Below the pieces are notes generated by a model. It was not told the origin of the DNA, did no database searches, and worked only from the letters and a program-made list of their open reading frames with translations. Below are positions 1 to 6,772 of a stretch of DNA of 8,077 nucleotides, piece by piece. Source of the DNA: Aldersonia sp036524855. GTDB taxonomy: Bacteria; Actinomycetota; Actinomycetes; Mycobacteriales; Mycobacteriaceae. The stretch lies in the NCBI GenBank assembly GCA_036524855.1, contig DATDBL010000154.1, forward strand, positions 1-8,077, given 5' to 3'. How positions within the stretch are numbered: the stretch's first letter is position 1; every line of letters begins with the position of its first letter. A program made the position numbers and the translations under genes.

Positions 1-554
1 CGGCGCCGCAGCCGCCGCGCCCGCGCCACGGCGTCCTTGCGCAGGGCGGCGTATTCGTCGGGGGCGGTGCGGATCAGCAGGTCCTCGAGTTCGGTGGCGA
101 ACCCGGCGGGGGCGCAGCGCTCGGCGAGCGCGAGGGCGGCGCCCTCCACCGCGGCGGTCACCGGGTCGCTGAATCCGGTGGTGGCGGTGGTGATGCGCCG
201 GGCCTTGGGGTAGTCGAGGTCGCCGGCGGCGAACGCGGCACGGGTGCGGGGCAGCCGCTCGCGCAGCGCGAGGCCCACCTCGACGTACTGGGCGGCGGTG
301 GTGGCCGAGCAGGCCAGGTGGATGGCGATCTCGGTGTGCGCGGCGTGCGACCAGGCGGTGGCGTGCCGTTCGGGCAGGCCCTGGCGGCGGCGCGTGAAGC
401 GGCGGTGGAATTCGGCGGCGGTGTTCACCTTGTGGTAGGCGTGCCGGTTCTCGGCGCGCGCCACCCCGACCAGGGCGGCCAGCAGCAGGGTGTCCGCGGC
501 GATCTCCGCGGTGGTGGGCGGGGCCACCTGCGGGGATCGCTGCTCGTCGAACAT
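1..554 (-). CDS. DUF222 / 13E12-repeat family protein (HNH endonuclease type), 3' end off window
   Basis: The leftward frame opens at an ATG (552-554) and stays open for 184 codons to the window edge, so the C-terminus is missing. The translation begins MFDEQRSPQVAPPTTAEIA and contains the typical DUF222 core: an AENRHAYHKVN-like segment, then HTEIAIHLACS with AQYVEVGLALRERLP, then AAFAAGDLDYPKARRI at roughly residues 75-125. This is the N-terminal domain of the actinobacterial 13E12-repeat proteins, which usually end in an HNH nuclease domain. That domain would lie to the left of position 1 and cannot be seen. The family is multicopy and often associated with mobile DNA; its cellular role is poorly defined. 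The ATG is chosen because a TANNNT -10 box ends 7 bases before it, which fits a leaderless transcript, and an SOS-type box lies just upstream. Family assignment is firm; nuclease activity is inferred from the family. Confidence 0.85.
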   Translation of the reverse strand, partial: MFDEQRSPQVAPPTTAEIAADTLLLAALVGVARAENRHAYHKVNTAAEFHRRFTRRRQGLPERHATAWSHAAHTEIAIHLACSATTAAQYVEVGLALRERLPRTRAAFAAGDLDYPKARRITTATTGFSDPVTAAVEGAALALAERCAPAGFATELEDLLIRTAPDEYAALRKDAVARARRLRR

Positions 555-561
555 GCTGTCG

Positions 562-590
562 ACTCTACTCGTCGAACACCGGTTCGGCAC
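562..590 (-). promoter_or_regulatory. Putative leaderless promoter of the DUF222 gene
   Basis: Read leftward, a -10 TAGAGT (567-562, matching the mycobacterial TANNNT pattern) ends 7 bases before the ATG at 554, so transcription would start at or next to the start codon. A weak -35 GTGCCG (590-585) lies 17 bases upstream. There is no good Shine-Dalgarno sequence, which agrees with leaderless translation. The whole -35/-10 spacer is occupied by the LexA-type box, the usual layout for repression by occlusion. Confidence 0.45.
572..587. promoter_or_regulatory. Putative LexA (SOS) box
   Basis: The sequence TCGAAC-ACCG-GTTCGG matches the mycobacterial SOS box TCGAAC-N4-GTTCGA at 11 of the 12 defined bases; only the last base differs. 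It lies 17 bases upstream of the DUF222 start, between the proposed -35 and -10. Some 13E12-repeat genes of Mycobacterium tuberculosis are known LexA targets, which supports the call. A second, degenerate half-site (TCGAAC at 547-552) overlaps the start codon. Confidence 0.6.
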
Positions 591-662
591 CGGTTTTCTT
601 CAAGTCGCCCAACAACTTTCGCGAAGCCACAGCGGGGCCGCGACACACTACCAGCACCCGCC

Positions 663-937
663 GACAGGTTCAGGAACGCCCGCGAACGGCCGACGGACCG
701 AGCACGCGCCCCGAGGCGACCGATCCGATCACGAAGTTCGCGGTCGGCCGTCACGACATGCACGACACGGTCGCCGGCCGCGGCGACCACCTCGACGATC
801 CGGTCGTCGCCGCTGCTGGACGCGTCGACGACTCCACACGGGCAATCCCGCGACGCCGCGGGCCAGACGCTCGACGACGAGTTGCGGAGCGCCAGGTCGA
901 AGGGTTTCCAGGGGACTGATCCGATGACGGCTCCCAT
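663..937 (-). pseudogene. Degraded NYN/YacP-like small protein (frameshifted remnant)
   Basis: Two adjacent leftward frames together spell a recognisable protein. One frame gives PQLVVERLARGVAGLP (about 887-840). The next segment continues in the frame shifted by one base: GVVDASSSGDDRIVEVV, then DRVVHVVTADRELRDRIGRLGA and a terminal VGRSRAFLNL (about 835-665). This resembles a small actinobacterial family with a YacP/NYN (PIN-like) fold, in which an N-terminal VVDGANVIGS-like motif is followed by a GDD-IV motif and then VVTADRELR. A possible N-terminal relic, GAVIGSVP, sits at about 934-911. Intact members are longer between these blocks, so bases are missing as well as shifted. There is no start context and no stop where the family ends. 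Family recognition is from memory; decay is inferred from the frame change. Confidence 0.5.
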
Positions 938-1142
938 CACAGCGCCTGCGGCTCGATCGCCGACTCCGATCAGGGTGGGGCGCATGTCCTACCGGGCGTC
1001 CACGAGACACGAGTCGACGAGCGACGGATCCCAAACGCCAGCACGAAATCCGTCCCGGCATAACTTCATCGCAAAGGTCGAGGAGAAGCCCGCCGACGCG
1101 ATCGAGCGCGCAATCATGCACACTCGCGTGCAACGCAAGAAG

Positions 1143-2639
1143 TCACCCGACCCGGACGGAGACGGCGGGCAGACCCGTCGCCCCGTCGGGCAAGACCGGG
1201 GCGACGTCGGCGGTCTGGGTCGCGCCGGTCCGGTCGGTCGCCCGCGCGCGCAGCGTGTGCGGGCCCGCGGCCGCGTCCCAGTCGTAGGCCCACTGCCGCC
1301 AGGTGTCGGTGGAGTACTGCTGCGACAGCCGCGCCGGCAGCCACGGACCGTCGTCGACCTGCACCTCCACCCGGTCGATGCCGCGATGCTGCGCCCAAGC
1401 GACGCCCGCGACCGTGACGGGACCCGGCGACAGCTTTGCCGACGGACGCGGAACGTCGATCCGGCTCGCGGTCTTGATCGGTCCGCGCGCGGACCAGCCG
1501 CGCTGGGTCCAGTACGCGCTCGCCCGGTCGAAGCGGGTGACCTCGAGGTCGGTCAGCCACTTGGTGGCCGAGACGTAGCCGTACAGCCCGGGCACCACGA
1601 GCCGCGCCGGGTAGCCGTGCGCGACCGGCAACGGCTCGCCGTTCATGCCGATGGCGATCAGTGCGTCGCGGCCGTCGGTTAGCACCTCGAGTGGGGTGCC
1701 CGCGGTGAAGTTGTCGGTGCTGCGCGAGAGCACCATGTCGGAGTCGGGGTGCACGCCGGCCTCGGCGAGCAGGTCGGCGACCGGGAACCCGAGCCAGCGG
1801 GCGTTGCCGATCAGGTCGCCGCCGACGGGGTTGGACACGCACGTCAGCGTCACCAGGCGCTCGACCGCCGGGCGGGCTGTCAGGTCGGCGAAGGTCAGCG
1901 TGCGTTCGCGGTCGACCATGCCGTGGATGCGCAGCGACCAGCCCTGCGTGGACACCTGCGGCAGGATCAGCGCGGTGTCGATGCGGTAGAAGTCGTCGTT
2001 GTTGGTGACATAGCTCGCCACGCCTCCGATCCGCAGATCCGCGTCCGCGGGGATCGGGGGTGCGGGGCTGGCCGGTGTCGGCAGGCGCTGGGCGGCGCGG
2101 TCGGCGCTGACGTTGCGGGCATTCGAGCCGAGCCAGCGGCCGCCGACCCACGCGATGGCACCGACCGCGGCGGCGATGCCGGCGAGGCGCAGGAAGTCGC
2201 GCCGGTCGGTCGGCTCGGTGGATCGACTGGTCAGCAGGCGCAGCACGACGATGCCTGCCGCCGCACCGACGAGCGCCGGCAGAGCGGCGGTCCAGGTCGC
2301 GTCGGGGCGACCGAGCGCCGCTGCGGCGGCGAGGATTCCGAAGACGGCGAAGATCGCGGACCCGACCGGCCGGGTGGGCCGCTCGATGATGCCGGCGGTT
2401 GCCGCCACGAGCACCGCGACGATCAGCATGGAGGCGAACAGGATCGCCTTGTCGGCGGTGCCGAAGGTCTCGATCACCCACTCGCGCAGCCACTGCGGGG
2501 TGTGGTCGACGACCGTCGCGCCGAGCGCTTGCAGGGGCGAGGCGTCCGGTCCGACGAGCGCGGACATCAGTTCGGCCACCCCGAGCGCGACCAGCGCCGC
2601 GGCGATCCCGGCCAGCGCCCGCGCGCGCCTACTCCGCAC
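1143..2639 (-). CDS. Polytopic membrane molybdopterin-dependent oxidoreductase (sulfite oxidase-like, Rv0218 type)
   Basis: A 498-residue protein starting at GTG (2639-2637). The N-terminal part has four hydrophobic helices at about residues 7-30, 64-85, 92-110 and 115-137. A twin-arginine motif (DRRDFLRL, R146-R147) then precedes a fifth helix at about 150-170. The Mo-cofactor (sulfite oxidase/YedY-type) domain follows, with the expected cofactor cysteine in LTCVSNPVGGDLIGN (C267). A C-terminal Ig-like dimerisation domain lies at about 392-490 (VTVAGVAWAQ, VEVQVDDGPW, RQWAYDWD). The catalytic part should face the outside of the membrane. The physiological substrate is unknown for this family. 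The start was chosen because upstream codons in the same frame look non-coding and the first helix begins right after the GTG; its ribosome site is weak. No partner genes sit next to it. The protein is intact in length and domain order. Confidence 0.85.
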   Translation of the reverse strand: MRSRRARALAGIAAALVALGVAELMSALVGPDASPLQALGATVVDHTPQWLREWVIETFGTADKAILFASMLIVAVLVAATAGIIERPTRPVGSAIFAVFGILAAAAALGRPDATWTAALPALVGAAAGIVVLRLLTSRSTEPTDRRDFLRLAGIAAAVGAIAWVGGRWLGSNARNVSADRAAQRLPTPASPAPPIPADADLRIGGVASYVTNNDDFYRIDTALILPQVSTQGWSLRIHGMVDRERTLTFADLTARPAVERLVTLTCVSNPVGGDLIGNARWLGFPVADLLAEAGVHPDSDMVLSRSTDNFTAGTPLEVLTDGRDALIAIGMNGEPLPVAHGYPARLVVPGLYGYVSATKWLTDLEVTRFDRASAYWTQRGWSARGPIKTASRIDVPRPSAKLSPGPVTVAGVAWAQHRGIDRVEVQVDDGPWLPARLSQQYSTDTWRQWAYDWDAAAGPHTLRARATDRTGATQTADVAPVLPDGATGLPAVSVRVG

Positions 2640-3283
2640 TCCGCCAGGGTAGCCAGAACTACCTGGGCGTGCGTCCAACCCAGCGACGTGGCCGTCGGTG
2701 CAGTCGTTCAAGATCAATGCACCGACGTATGTTGCCTCGCGGCATGCGAGTGTAGGGCGCGAGTTGGGGGAGTCGGGGCCGTCTCGGTCGCGCTGGCCGC
2801 TGCAGTGAGCGGCGAATACCGCGGGCGGTCCTGTCCTGGCCGGGCAGTGGATCGACCGACGGGTCGACGTGCTCGCCGCGGTCGGGGTGCTCACTCGAGC
2901 TCGCCGGGTCGACATGGCGCCACGATGGCACACCCCCGCCTCGCCCGCAGCGACCGAACCGACCCCTGACACCGGGGAGATCCCCGATACGGCCGCGGAG
3001 GGTCGAAGCGGTGCCGTTGCCCCTACACGCACCCGGTGATCGGCATGCACGGTGCTGGCCACTGGAGCACGAACGGATCGCCGAGCAGGTAATGCGCGAC
3101 GCCAGGGGGTGGGTGGCGCCGCCGCTGCTCGGCGCGTAGCCCACGGCGGATTTGCGGCTGACCCGATGCAGGCCCGTCCGTGAATCCGACGTGTCGCCGC
3201 CGCGGACACGCCGCGCTGGACGCGGCAGCTGCGGGCGGCTCACCCGCGCACCAGAACCGAGTCATCCTTCGAGAGTTTGTAAC
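2640..3283. other. Intergenic region of about 640 bp with no recognisable gene
   Basis: This lies between the 5' end of the molybdopterin oxidoreductase gene and the 3' end of the LysR gene. Open frames on both strands give low-complexity Arg/Pro/Ser-rich translations with no family motif, no ribosome site and no consistent codon-position bias. Visible structures are the 10-bp dyad at 2693-2727, a 5-bp stem (CTCGC, GCGAG) at 2736-2750, and a short TCGACC/GGTCGA palindrome near 2850-2870. It could hold a long leader, an untranslated RNA or a decayed gene; none can be supported from sequence alone. Confidence 0.5.
2693..2727. repeat. Perfect 10-bp inverted repeat upstream of the molybdopterin oxidoreductase
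   Basis: CGTCGGTGCA (2693-2702) and TGCACCGACG (2718-2727) are exact reverse complements separated by 15 bases. The inner edge lies 53 bp upstream of the GTG start of the oxidoreductase gene. It could be an operator for a dimeric regulator or a hairpin in the 5' leader. No T-run follows on either strand, so an intrinsic terminator is unlikely. Confidence 0.5.
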
Positions 3284-4180
3284 TCAAGCGCGCGAACCGC
3301 CTGGGGGGTCGACTTGCCCTGCCATGTCGATGAAGTTGGCGACGAGGGGGTCGTTGTCGTCACGGTAGGCGGCGGCGAGTTCGGTGATCGCTGCCGTCGG
3401 GGTAACGAGCGGGTGGTAGCGCAGCCGGTCGGTGTGGGGGACGGTGTGCGCGGTCCGGCTGGGTGCGAGTGCGACGCCGAGACCGGCGCCGACCATCACC
3501 AGCTGGCTGTTGATCGAGCGCGCCGTGTGCCGCTCGATCGGGGCGAAGCCTGCTGCCTGGCAACAGGCAACGACGTGATCGTGGTAGTCGGGGGAGATTG
3601 CGCGCGGGATCCACACCCACGGCAGGTCGGAGGCCGCGGCTAGGTCCGGGGGAGTCGGCCACGAGCCGGGCGTGACGAGGACGAACTCGTCGCGGTGAAT
3701 CACGATCTGCCGCAGGTTCGCCGGCGCGCGCAACAGTCGTCCGAGCACGACGTCGTGTCGGCGCAGATGCAGCGACGCCGCCGCCTCGTGGCTGTCGATC
3801 TCGTCGACGGTCGTGGTCACCCGCGGGTACGCGGCGTGGTGCTGCGCGAGCAGTCGAGGCAGCAGGTCGGTGAATGCCGACGTGACCGCGCCGATTCGCA
3901 ACTCGCCCGCCCGCCCGTCGGCGGCGCGGCGGGCGGTGGTCTCGGCGGCGCGCGACGCCCCGACGAGTTCGCGACAGTCCCGCAGGAACGCCGTGCCGGC
4001 GCTGGTGAGCCGCACCGCGCGCGTGGTGCGATGCAGCAGTTCGACTCCCAGCTTCCGCTCGAGCTGCCGGATCGCCTGCGACAGCGGCGGCTGCGACATC
4101 TGCAGACGGGCGGCGGCCCGGCCGAAGTGGAGTTCCTCGGCGACGGCGATGAAATAGTCCGCCTCCCGCACCTCGATCAT
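3284..4180 (-). CDS. LysR-type transcriptional regulator (CatR/BenM-like)
   Basis: A 298-residue protein with a classical LysR N-terminal winged helix-turn-helix at about residues 1-60: YFIAVAEELHFGRAAARL, then QMSQPPLSQAIRQLERKLGV and LLHRTTRAVRLTSAG. A periplasmic-binding-protein-like effector domain follows (about 90-290), beginning with GELRIGAVTSAFTDLLP. The length is normal for the family, and the helix-turn-helix resembles regulators of aromatic or acid catabolism. The start ATG (4180-4178) has an AGAGGG ribosome site about 11 bases upstream. It is transcribed divergently from the RraA/aminotransferase operon across a 74-bp gap that holds two dyads. By the usual LysR logic it should control that operon and itself, responding to a pathway intermediate. 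The effector cannot be read from the sequence. Confidence 0.93.
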   Translation of the reverse strand: MIEVREADYFIAVAEELHFGRAAARLQMSQPPLSQAIRQLERKLGVELLHRTTRAVRLTSAGTAFLRDCRELVGASRAAETTARRAADGRAGELRIGAVTSAFTDLLPRLLAQHHAAYPRVTTTVDEIDSHEAAASLHLRRHDVVLGRLLRAPANLRQIVIHRDEFVLVTPGSWPTPPDLAAASDLPWVWIPRAISPDYHDHVVACCQAAGFAPIERHTARSINSQLVMVGAGLGVALAPSRTAHTVPHTDRLRYHPLVTPTAAITELAAAYRDDNDPLVANFIDMAGQVDPPGGSRA

Positions 4181-4193
4181 TAGGTCGCAGTCC

Positions 4194-4217
4194 CTCTTTC
4201 TGAAAGAGCTATTCAGA
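4194..4217. promoter_or_regulatory. Putative LysR-regulator operator (overlapping dyads)
   Basis: Two perfect inverted repeats overlap here. CTCTTTC-T-GAAAGAG spans 4194-4208. TCTGAA-AGAGCTA-TTCAGA spans 4199-4217, that is 6-bp arms around a 7-base spacer, the arm and spacer geometry of LysR boxes, although the strict T-N11-A positions are not both met. The site lies just upstream of the proposed operon promoter and over the likely start of the lysR transcript, so it could serve both activation and autorepression. Confidence 0.55.
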
Positions 4218-4222
4218 CCTTC

Positions 4223-4249
4223 ACTATATTGCTTTGAGCGGCTGCAATA
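4223..4249. promoter_or_regulatory. Divergent overlapping promoters with a second dyad
   Basis: A rightward -10 TATATT (4225-4230) overlaps a leftward -10 TATAGT (4228-4223, five of six consensus bases). A -35-like CTGAAA (4200-4205) sits 19 bases upstream of the rightward -10, inside the operator dyad. A further perfect inverted repeat, TATTGC (4227-4232) and GCAATA (4244-4249) with 11 bases between, covers the start of the operon transcript. Overlapping back-to-back promoters are common between LysR genes and their targets. Confidence 0.45.
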
Positions 4250-4254
4250 GATGC

Positions 4255-4956
4255 ATGCACACCGAATCGCTGCCGTCCCCCGTCGCGCACGACGCCGTCC
4301 TCCAGCGGCTCCAGGCGCTCGACAGCACCCTGATCAGCGACGCCCTCGACGCGCTCGGCCTGCCGAGCGGCACCGGCGCGCTGCAGCCACTCGGCGCGTC
4401 CGTGCCCGTCGCGGGTCGCGTGCGCACCGTCGAACTCGGCCCGGCCACCCCGGGCGCCGCGCCCGGTCCGCACATCGCGACGCAGGCGATCGCCGCCGCG
4501 TCGGCCGGAGACGTGATCGTGGTCGCCAACGACGGTCGCACGGACGTGTCCTGCTGGGGTGGACTCCTCAGCCTCGGCGCCGCCCAGCGCGGAGTCCGCG
4601 GGGTCGTCGTCGACGGTGCGTGCCGCGACGTGGCGGAGGCCCGCGAACTCGGCTTCCCCGTCTTCGCGCGCGGGGTCACCCCGCGCACGGCCCGCACCCG
4701 CCTCGCCCAGATTGCCGTCGCGGGAACGGTCGTGATCGACGAAATCCCGGTCAACGACGGAGATTACGTCGTCGCCGACGACTCCGGCATCGCGTTCGTC
4801 CCCGCCGCCCGGGTGCACGAGATCCTCGACCGCGCCGAGTGGGCCCAACGCTGCGAGGCCGCGATCGCCGCCGACATCCGCGCCGGCGTCGGGATCGACG
4901 AGGCCATGCACGACGCACGCCTGACCGCGCAAACCGACACGGAGACGAATCGATGA
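4255..4956 (+). CDS. RraA-like / HMG-aldolase-fold protein 1 (G-X20-R-D-X2-E type)
   Basis: A 233-residue protein of the RraA / 4-hydroxy-4-methyl-2-oxoglutarate aldolase superfamily (often mislabelled demethylmenaquinone methyltransferase). The N-terminal signature STLISDALDALGLPSG is at about residues 24-39. The core has GDVIVVANDGRTDVSCWGG (about 85-103), then GVRGVVVDGACRD. The metal-site motif is G103-X20-R124-D125-X2-E128. The C-terminal strand DGDYVVADDSGIAFVP (about 168-183) is typical. The family includes Mg-dependent class II pyruvate aldolases and oxaloacetate decarboxylases as well as RNase E inhibitors; an enzyme role fits the catabolic neighbours. First gene of the operon. ATG at 4255 is preferred over an in-frame TTG at 4234, which lies within the promoter; both are possible. 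The exact substrate is unknown. Confidence 0.85.
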   Translation: MHTESLPSPVAHDAVLQRLQALDSTLISDALDALGLPSGTGALQPLGASVPVAGRVRTVELGPATPGAAPGPHIATQAIAAASAGDVIVVANDGRTDVSCWGGLLSLGAAQRGVRGVVVDGACRDVAEARELGFPVFARGVTPRTARTRLAQIAVAGTVVIDEIPVNDGDYVVADDSGIAFVPAARVHEILDRAEWAQRCEAAIAADIRAGVGIDEAMHDARLTAQTDTETNR

Positions 4957-5624
4957 CTACCACCACCACCCACGAACTCACCGGACAGCCCACCGCCGCG
5001 ATCTCCGACGCCCTCGACAAACTCGGACTGCCGGGAGCCCTCGACGACATCGGCGCGATCACCGGGACCGGCGCCGTGTACGGGCCGGCGTTCACCGTCG
5101 CCTACGAACCGGTTGGCGCCGAACACGGCACGGTCGGGGACTTCCTCGACGCCGTCCCGACCGGCGCCGTCGTCGTGATCGACAACCACGGGCGCACCGA
5201 CTGCACCGTCTGGGGCGGCATCATGAGCCGTGTCGCACACCACCGCGGCGTGGCCGCCACCGTCGTCAACGGGGTTTGCCGCGACACCGCCGAGGCGTCG
5301 CTGCTCGACTATCCGATCTGGGCGCGTGGCCGTTTCATGCGCACCGGCAAGGACCGAGTGCGGCTGGCCGCGGTGCAGCAGCCGATCACGATCGGCAACG
5401 TCGCGATCCGCAGCGGTGACCTGGTGTGCGCGGACGCGGACGGGGTCGTCGTCGTGCCGGCCTCGCACCTGTCCGAGGTCGCCCGGATCGCGCGCGGGAT
5501 CGAGGAGGTCGAACACGCGATCGTGGACTCCGTCCTCACCGGCGCGACGCTGGAAGACGCGCGAACCCGGCACGGCTACCACCGGCTTCAGACGGCCGAG
5601 AACCACGGAAGAGGAACGACATGA
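4953..5624 (+). CDS. RraA-like / HMG-aldolase-fold protein 2 (G-X20-R-D-X2-E type)
   Basis: A 223-residue paralogue of the preceding gene. It has the same landmarks: TAAISDALDKLGLPGAL (about 14-30), GAVVVIDNHGRTDCTVWGG (71-89), the metal-site motif G89-X20-R110-D111-X2-E114, and GDLVCADADGVVVVP (155-169). The start ATG overlaps the stop of RraA-like 1 as ATGA, with a GGAG ribosome site 8 bases upstream, so the two are probably translated together. RraA-fold proteins are usually homotrimers or hexamers; two adjacent coupled paralogues with the same variant motif may form a mixed oligomer or act on successive substrates, which is inference. The longer open frame beginning at 4251 is a shadow of RraA-like 1 and not part of this gene. 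Confidence 0.85.
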   Translation: MTTTTTHELTGQPTAAISDALDKLGLPGALDDIGAITGTGAVYGPAFTVAYEPVGAEHGTVGDFLDAVPTGAVVVIDNHGRTDCTVWGGIMSRVAHHRGVAATVVNGVCRDTAEASLLDYPIWARGRFMRTGKDRVRLAAVQQPITIGNVAIRSGDLVCADADGVVVVPASHLSEVARIARGIEEVEHAIVDSVLTGATLEDARTRHGYHRLQTAENHGRGTT

Positions 5625-6772
5625 CCAGCACTCTGCACGCACCGCTGCCCACGCGCATCGCAGTGGCGTCACGCCGACCCGCAACTCTGGGTAGTGCACC
5701 CGCGGGCGCCTTCTCGCTGGCGATCGGCGAACCCTACGCCGGCACACCGGGTCCGGTCGTCGACGCCGCCGTCGCCGCCCTGCACGCCGGCCGCACCCGG
5801 TACGAGTCGTTCTCGGGTTCCCCCCGCCTGCGCGAACGCCTCGCCGCCCACCTCACCGCCCGCGCGGGCACCACGGTGGATACCGGGAACGTCGTGATCT
5901 CCCACGGCGGCAGCGCCGGCCTCGCGGCAACCGTGCTGTCCGTGGTCGGCCCGGGCGACACCGTGGTCCTTCCCGAGCCGACCTACTCCCTCTACGCCGA
6001 CCAGGTGGCGATGGCCGGCGGTGACGTGCGGTGGGTCGGCCTGCGACCCGACGGCGGGCTTGCGCTCGATGCGCTCGAGGCGGCGGTCGACGGCGCGCGC
6101 CTCGTGATCGTCTGCAACCCGGGCAATCCCACCGGCGCGGTGATCCCCCCGGAAGACCTGGCGACGGTGGTGGACCTGACCGCCCGCGCCGGCTGCTACC
6201 TGCTCGTCGACGAGGCATACGGCGACATCGTTTTCGACGGCCTCACCCCGCACACCGCGGCGTCGGCGTTCCCCGCCGAGCACGTGCTCTGCGCCGGTAC
6301 CTTCTCCAAGACGTTCGCCATGACCGGGTGGCGGGTCGGCTGGATCGCGGCCGCATCGACCGACGTCGCCGCCCGAATCAACCTGGTGCACCGCACGATC
6401 AACGGGCCGCTGAGCACGTTCGTCCAAGACGCTGCCGCGGCGGCGCTCGAGCTACCCGACTCCCACTTCGACGACCTGCGACGCGGCTACCAGCACCGCC
6501 GCGACATCGTCGTCGATGCGCTGCGCGGCCACCCCCGTATCGAAATGGCCCGCCCCCGAGGCGCGTTCTACGCCTTCCCGCGCATCGACACCGGCGTCCC
6601 GACCGCCGACCTCGTCGACCGACTGGCCCGCGCCGGCGTACTCGTCCGTGACGGCGCCGAGTTCGGCCCGTCCGGCGCGAGGCACGTCCGGCTCTCGTTC
6701 GCCACCGGAATCGACGAACTCCGCACCGGACTCGACCGCCTCACCGCTGTGCTGGCCGGGGAAACCCCGTGA
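5621..6772 (+). CDS. PLP-dependent aminotransferase, class I/II (fold type I)
   Basis: A 383-residue aminotransferase of aspartate-aminotransferase subfamily I type. Landmarks in order: FSLAIGEPYAGTP at about residues 31-43; YESFSGSPRLRERLAAHL (61-78); SHGGSAGLAATVLSVV (94-109), the phosphate-side turn; PTYSLY (120-125); CNPGNPTG (165-172) with the cofactor-contacting Asn169; LVDEAY (195-200) with the pyridine-nitrogen Asp197; and GTFSKTFAMTGWRVGW with the Schiff-base Lys230. HVRLSFA supplies the conserved carboxylate-binding Arg357. All catalytic residues are present. The start ATG overlaps the RraA-like 2 stop (ATGA) and has GAGGAA 4 bases upstream. It probably converts an amino acid to the 2-oxo acid used by the RraA-like enzymes, or the reverse. 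The specific substrate cannot be read. Confidence 0.9.
   Translation: MTSTLHAPLPTRIAVASRRPATLGSAPAGAFSLAIGEPYAGTPGPVVDAAVAALHAGRTRYESFSGSPRLRERLAAHLTARAGTTVDTGNVVISHGGSAGLAATVLSVVGPGDTVVLPEPTYSLYADQVAMAGGDVRWVGLRPDGGLALDALEAAVDGARLVIVCNPGNPTGAVIPPEDLATVVDLTARAGCYLLVDEAYGDIVFDGLTPHTAASAFPAEHVLCAGTFSKTFAMTGWRVGWIAAASTDVAARINLVHRTINGPLSTFVQDAAAAALELPDSHFDDLRRGYQHRRDIVVDALRGHPRIEMARPRGAFYAFPRIDTGVPTADLVDRLARAGVLVRDGAEFGPSGARHVRLSFATGIDELRTGLDRLTAVLAGETP

Noticed and set aside
318..1682. 454-codon rightward open frame
   Set aside because: It runs antisense across the DUF222 gene, the pseudogene and the molybdoenzyme, and its translation is Arg/Gly/Pro-rich with no motif; it is a GC-rich shadow.
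2640..3209. 190-codon N-terminal extension of the molybdoenzyme from an upstream ATG
   Set aside because: The extension is low-complexity and unlike any domain, and the family begins right at the first membrane helix that follows the GTG at 2639.
3023..3265. 80-codon leftward frame ending in a hydrophobic HYLLGDPFVLQWPAP segment
   Set aside because: There is no ribosome site or recognisable family, and the N-terminal half is Arg/Ala/Pro-rich noise; chance open frame in GC-rich DNA.
3273..3285. GAGTT-TGT-AACTC inverted repeat at the end of lysR as a terminator
   Set aside because: The stem is only 5 bp and AT-rich, overlaps the stop codon and has no T-run after it.
4213..4932. 239-codon leftward open frame opposite RraA-like 1
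   Set aside because: It is antisense to a gene with clear family motifs, and it shows Asp/Gly/Val shadow composition with no motif of its own.
4251..4952. Extension of the RraA-like 2 frame upstream to an ATG at 4251
   Set aside because: The upstream codons give an Arg-rich shadow of RraA-like 1; the ATG at 4953 has a ribosome site and an ATGA overlap.
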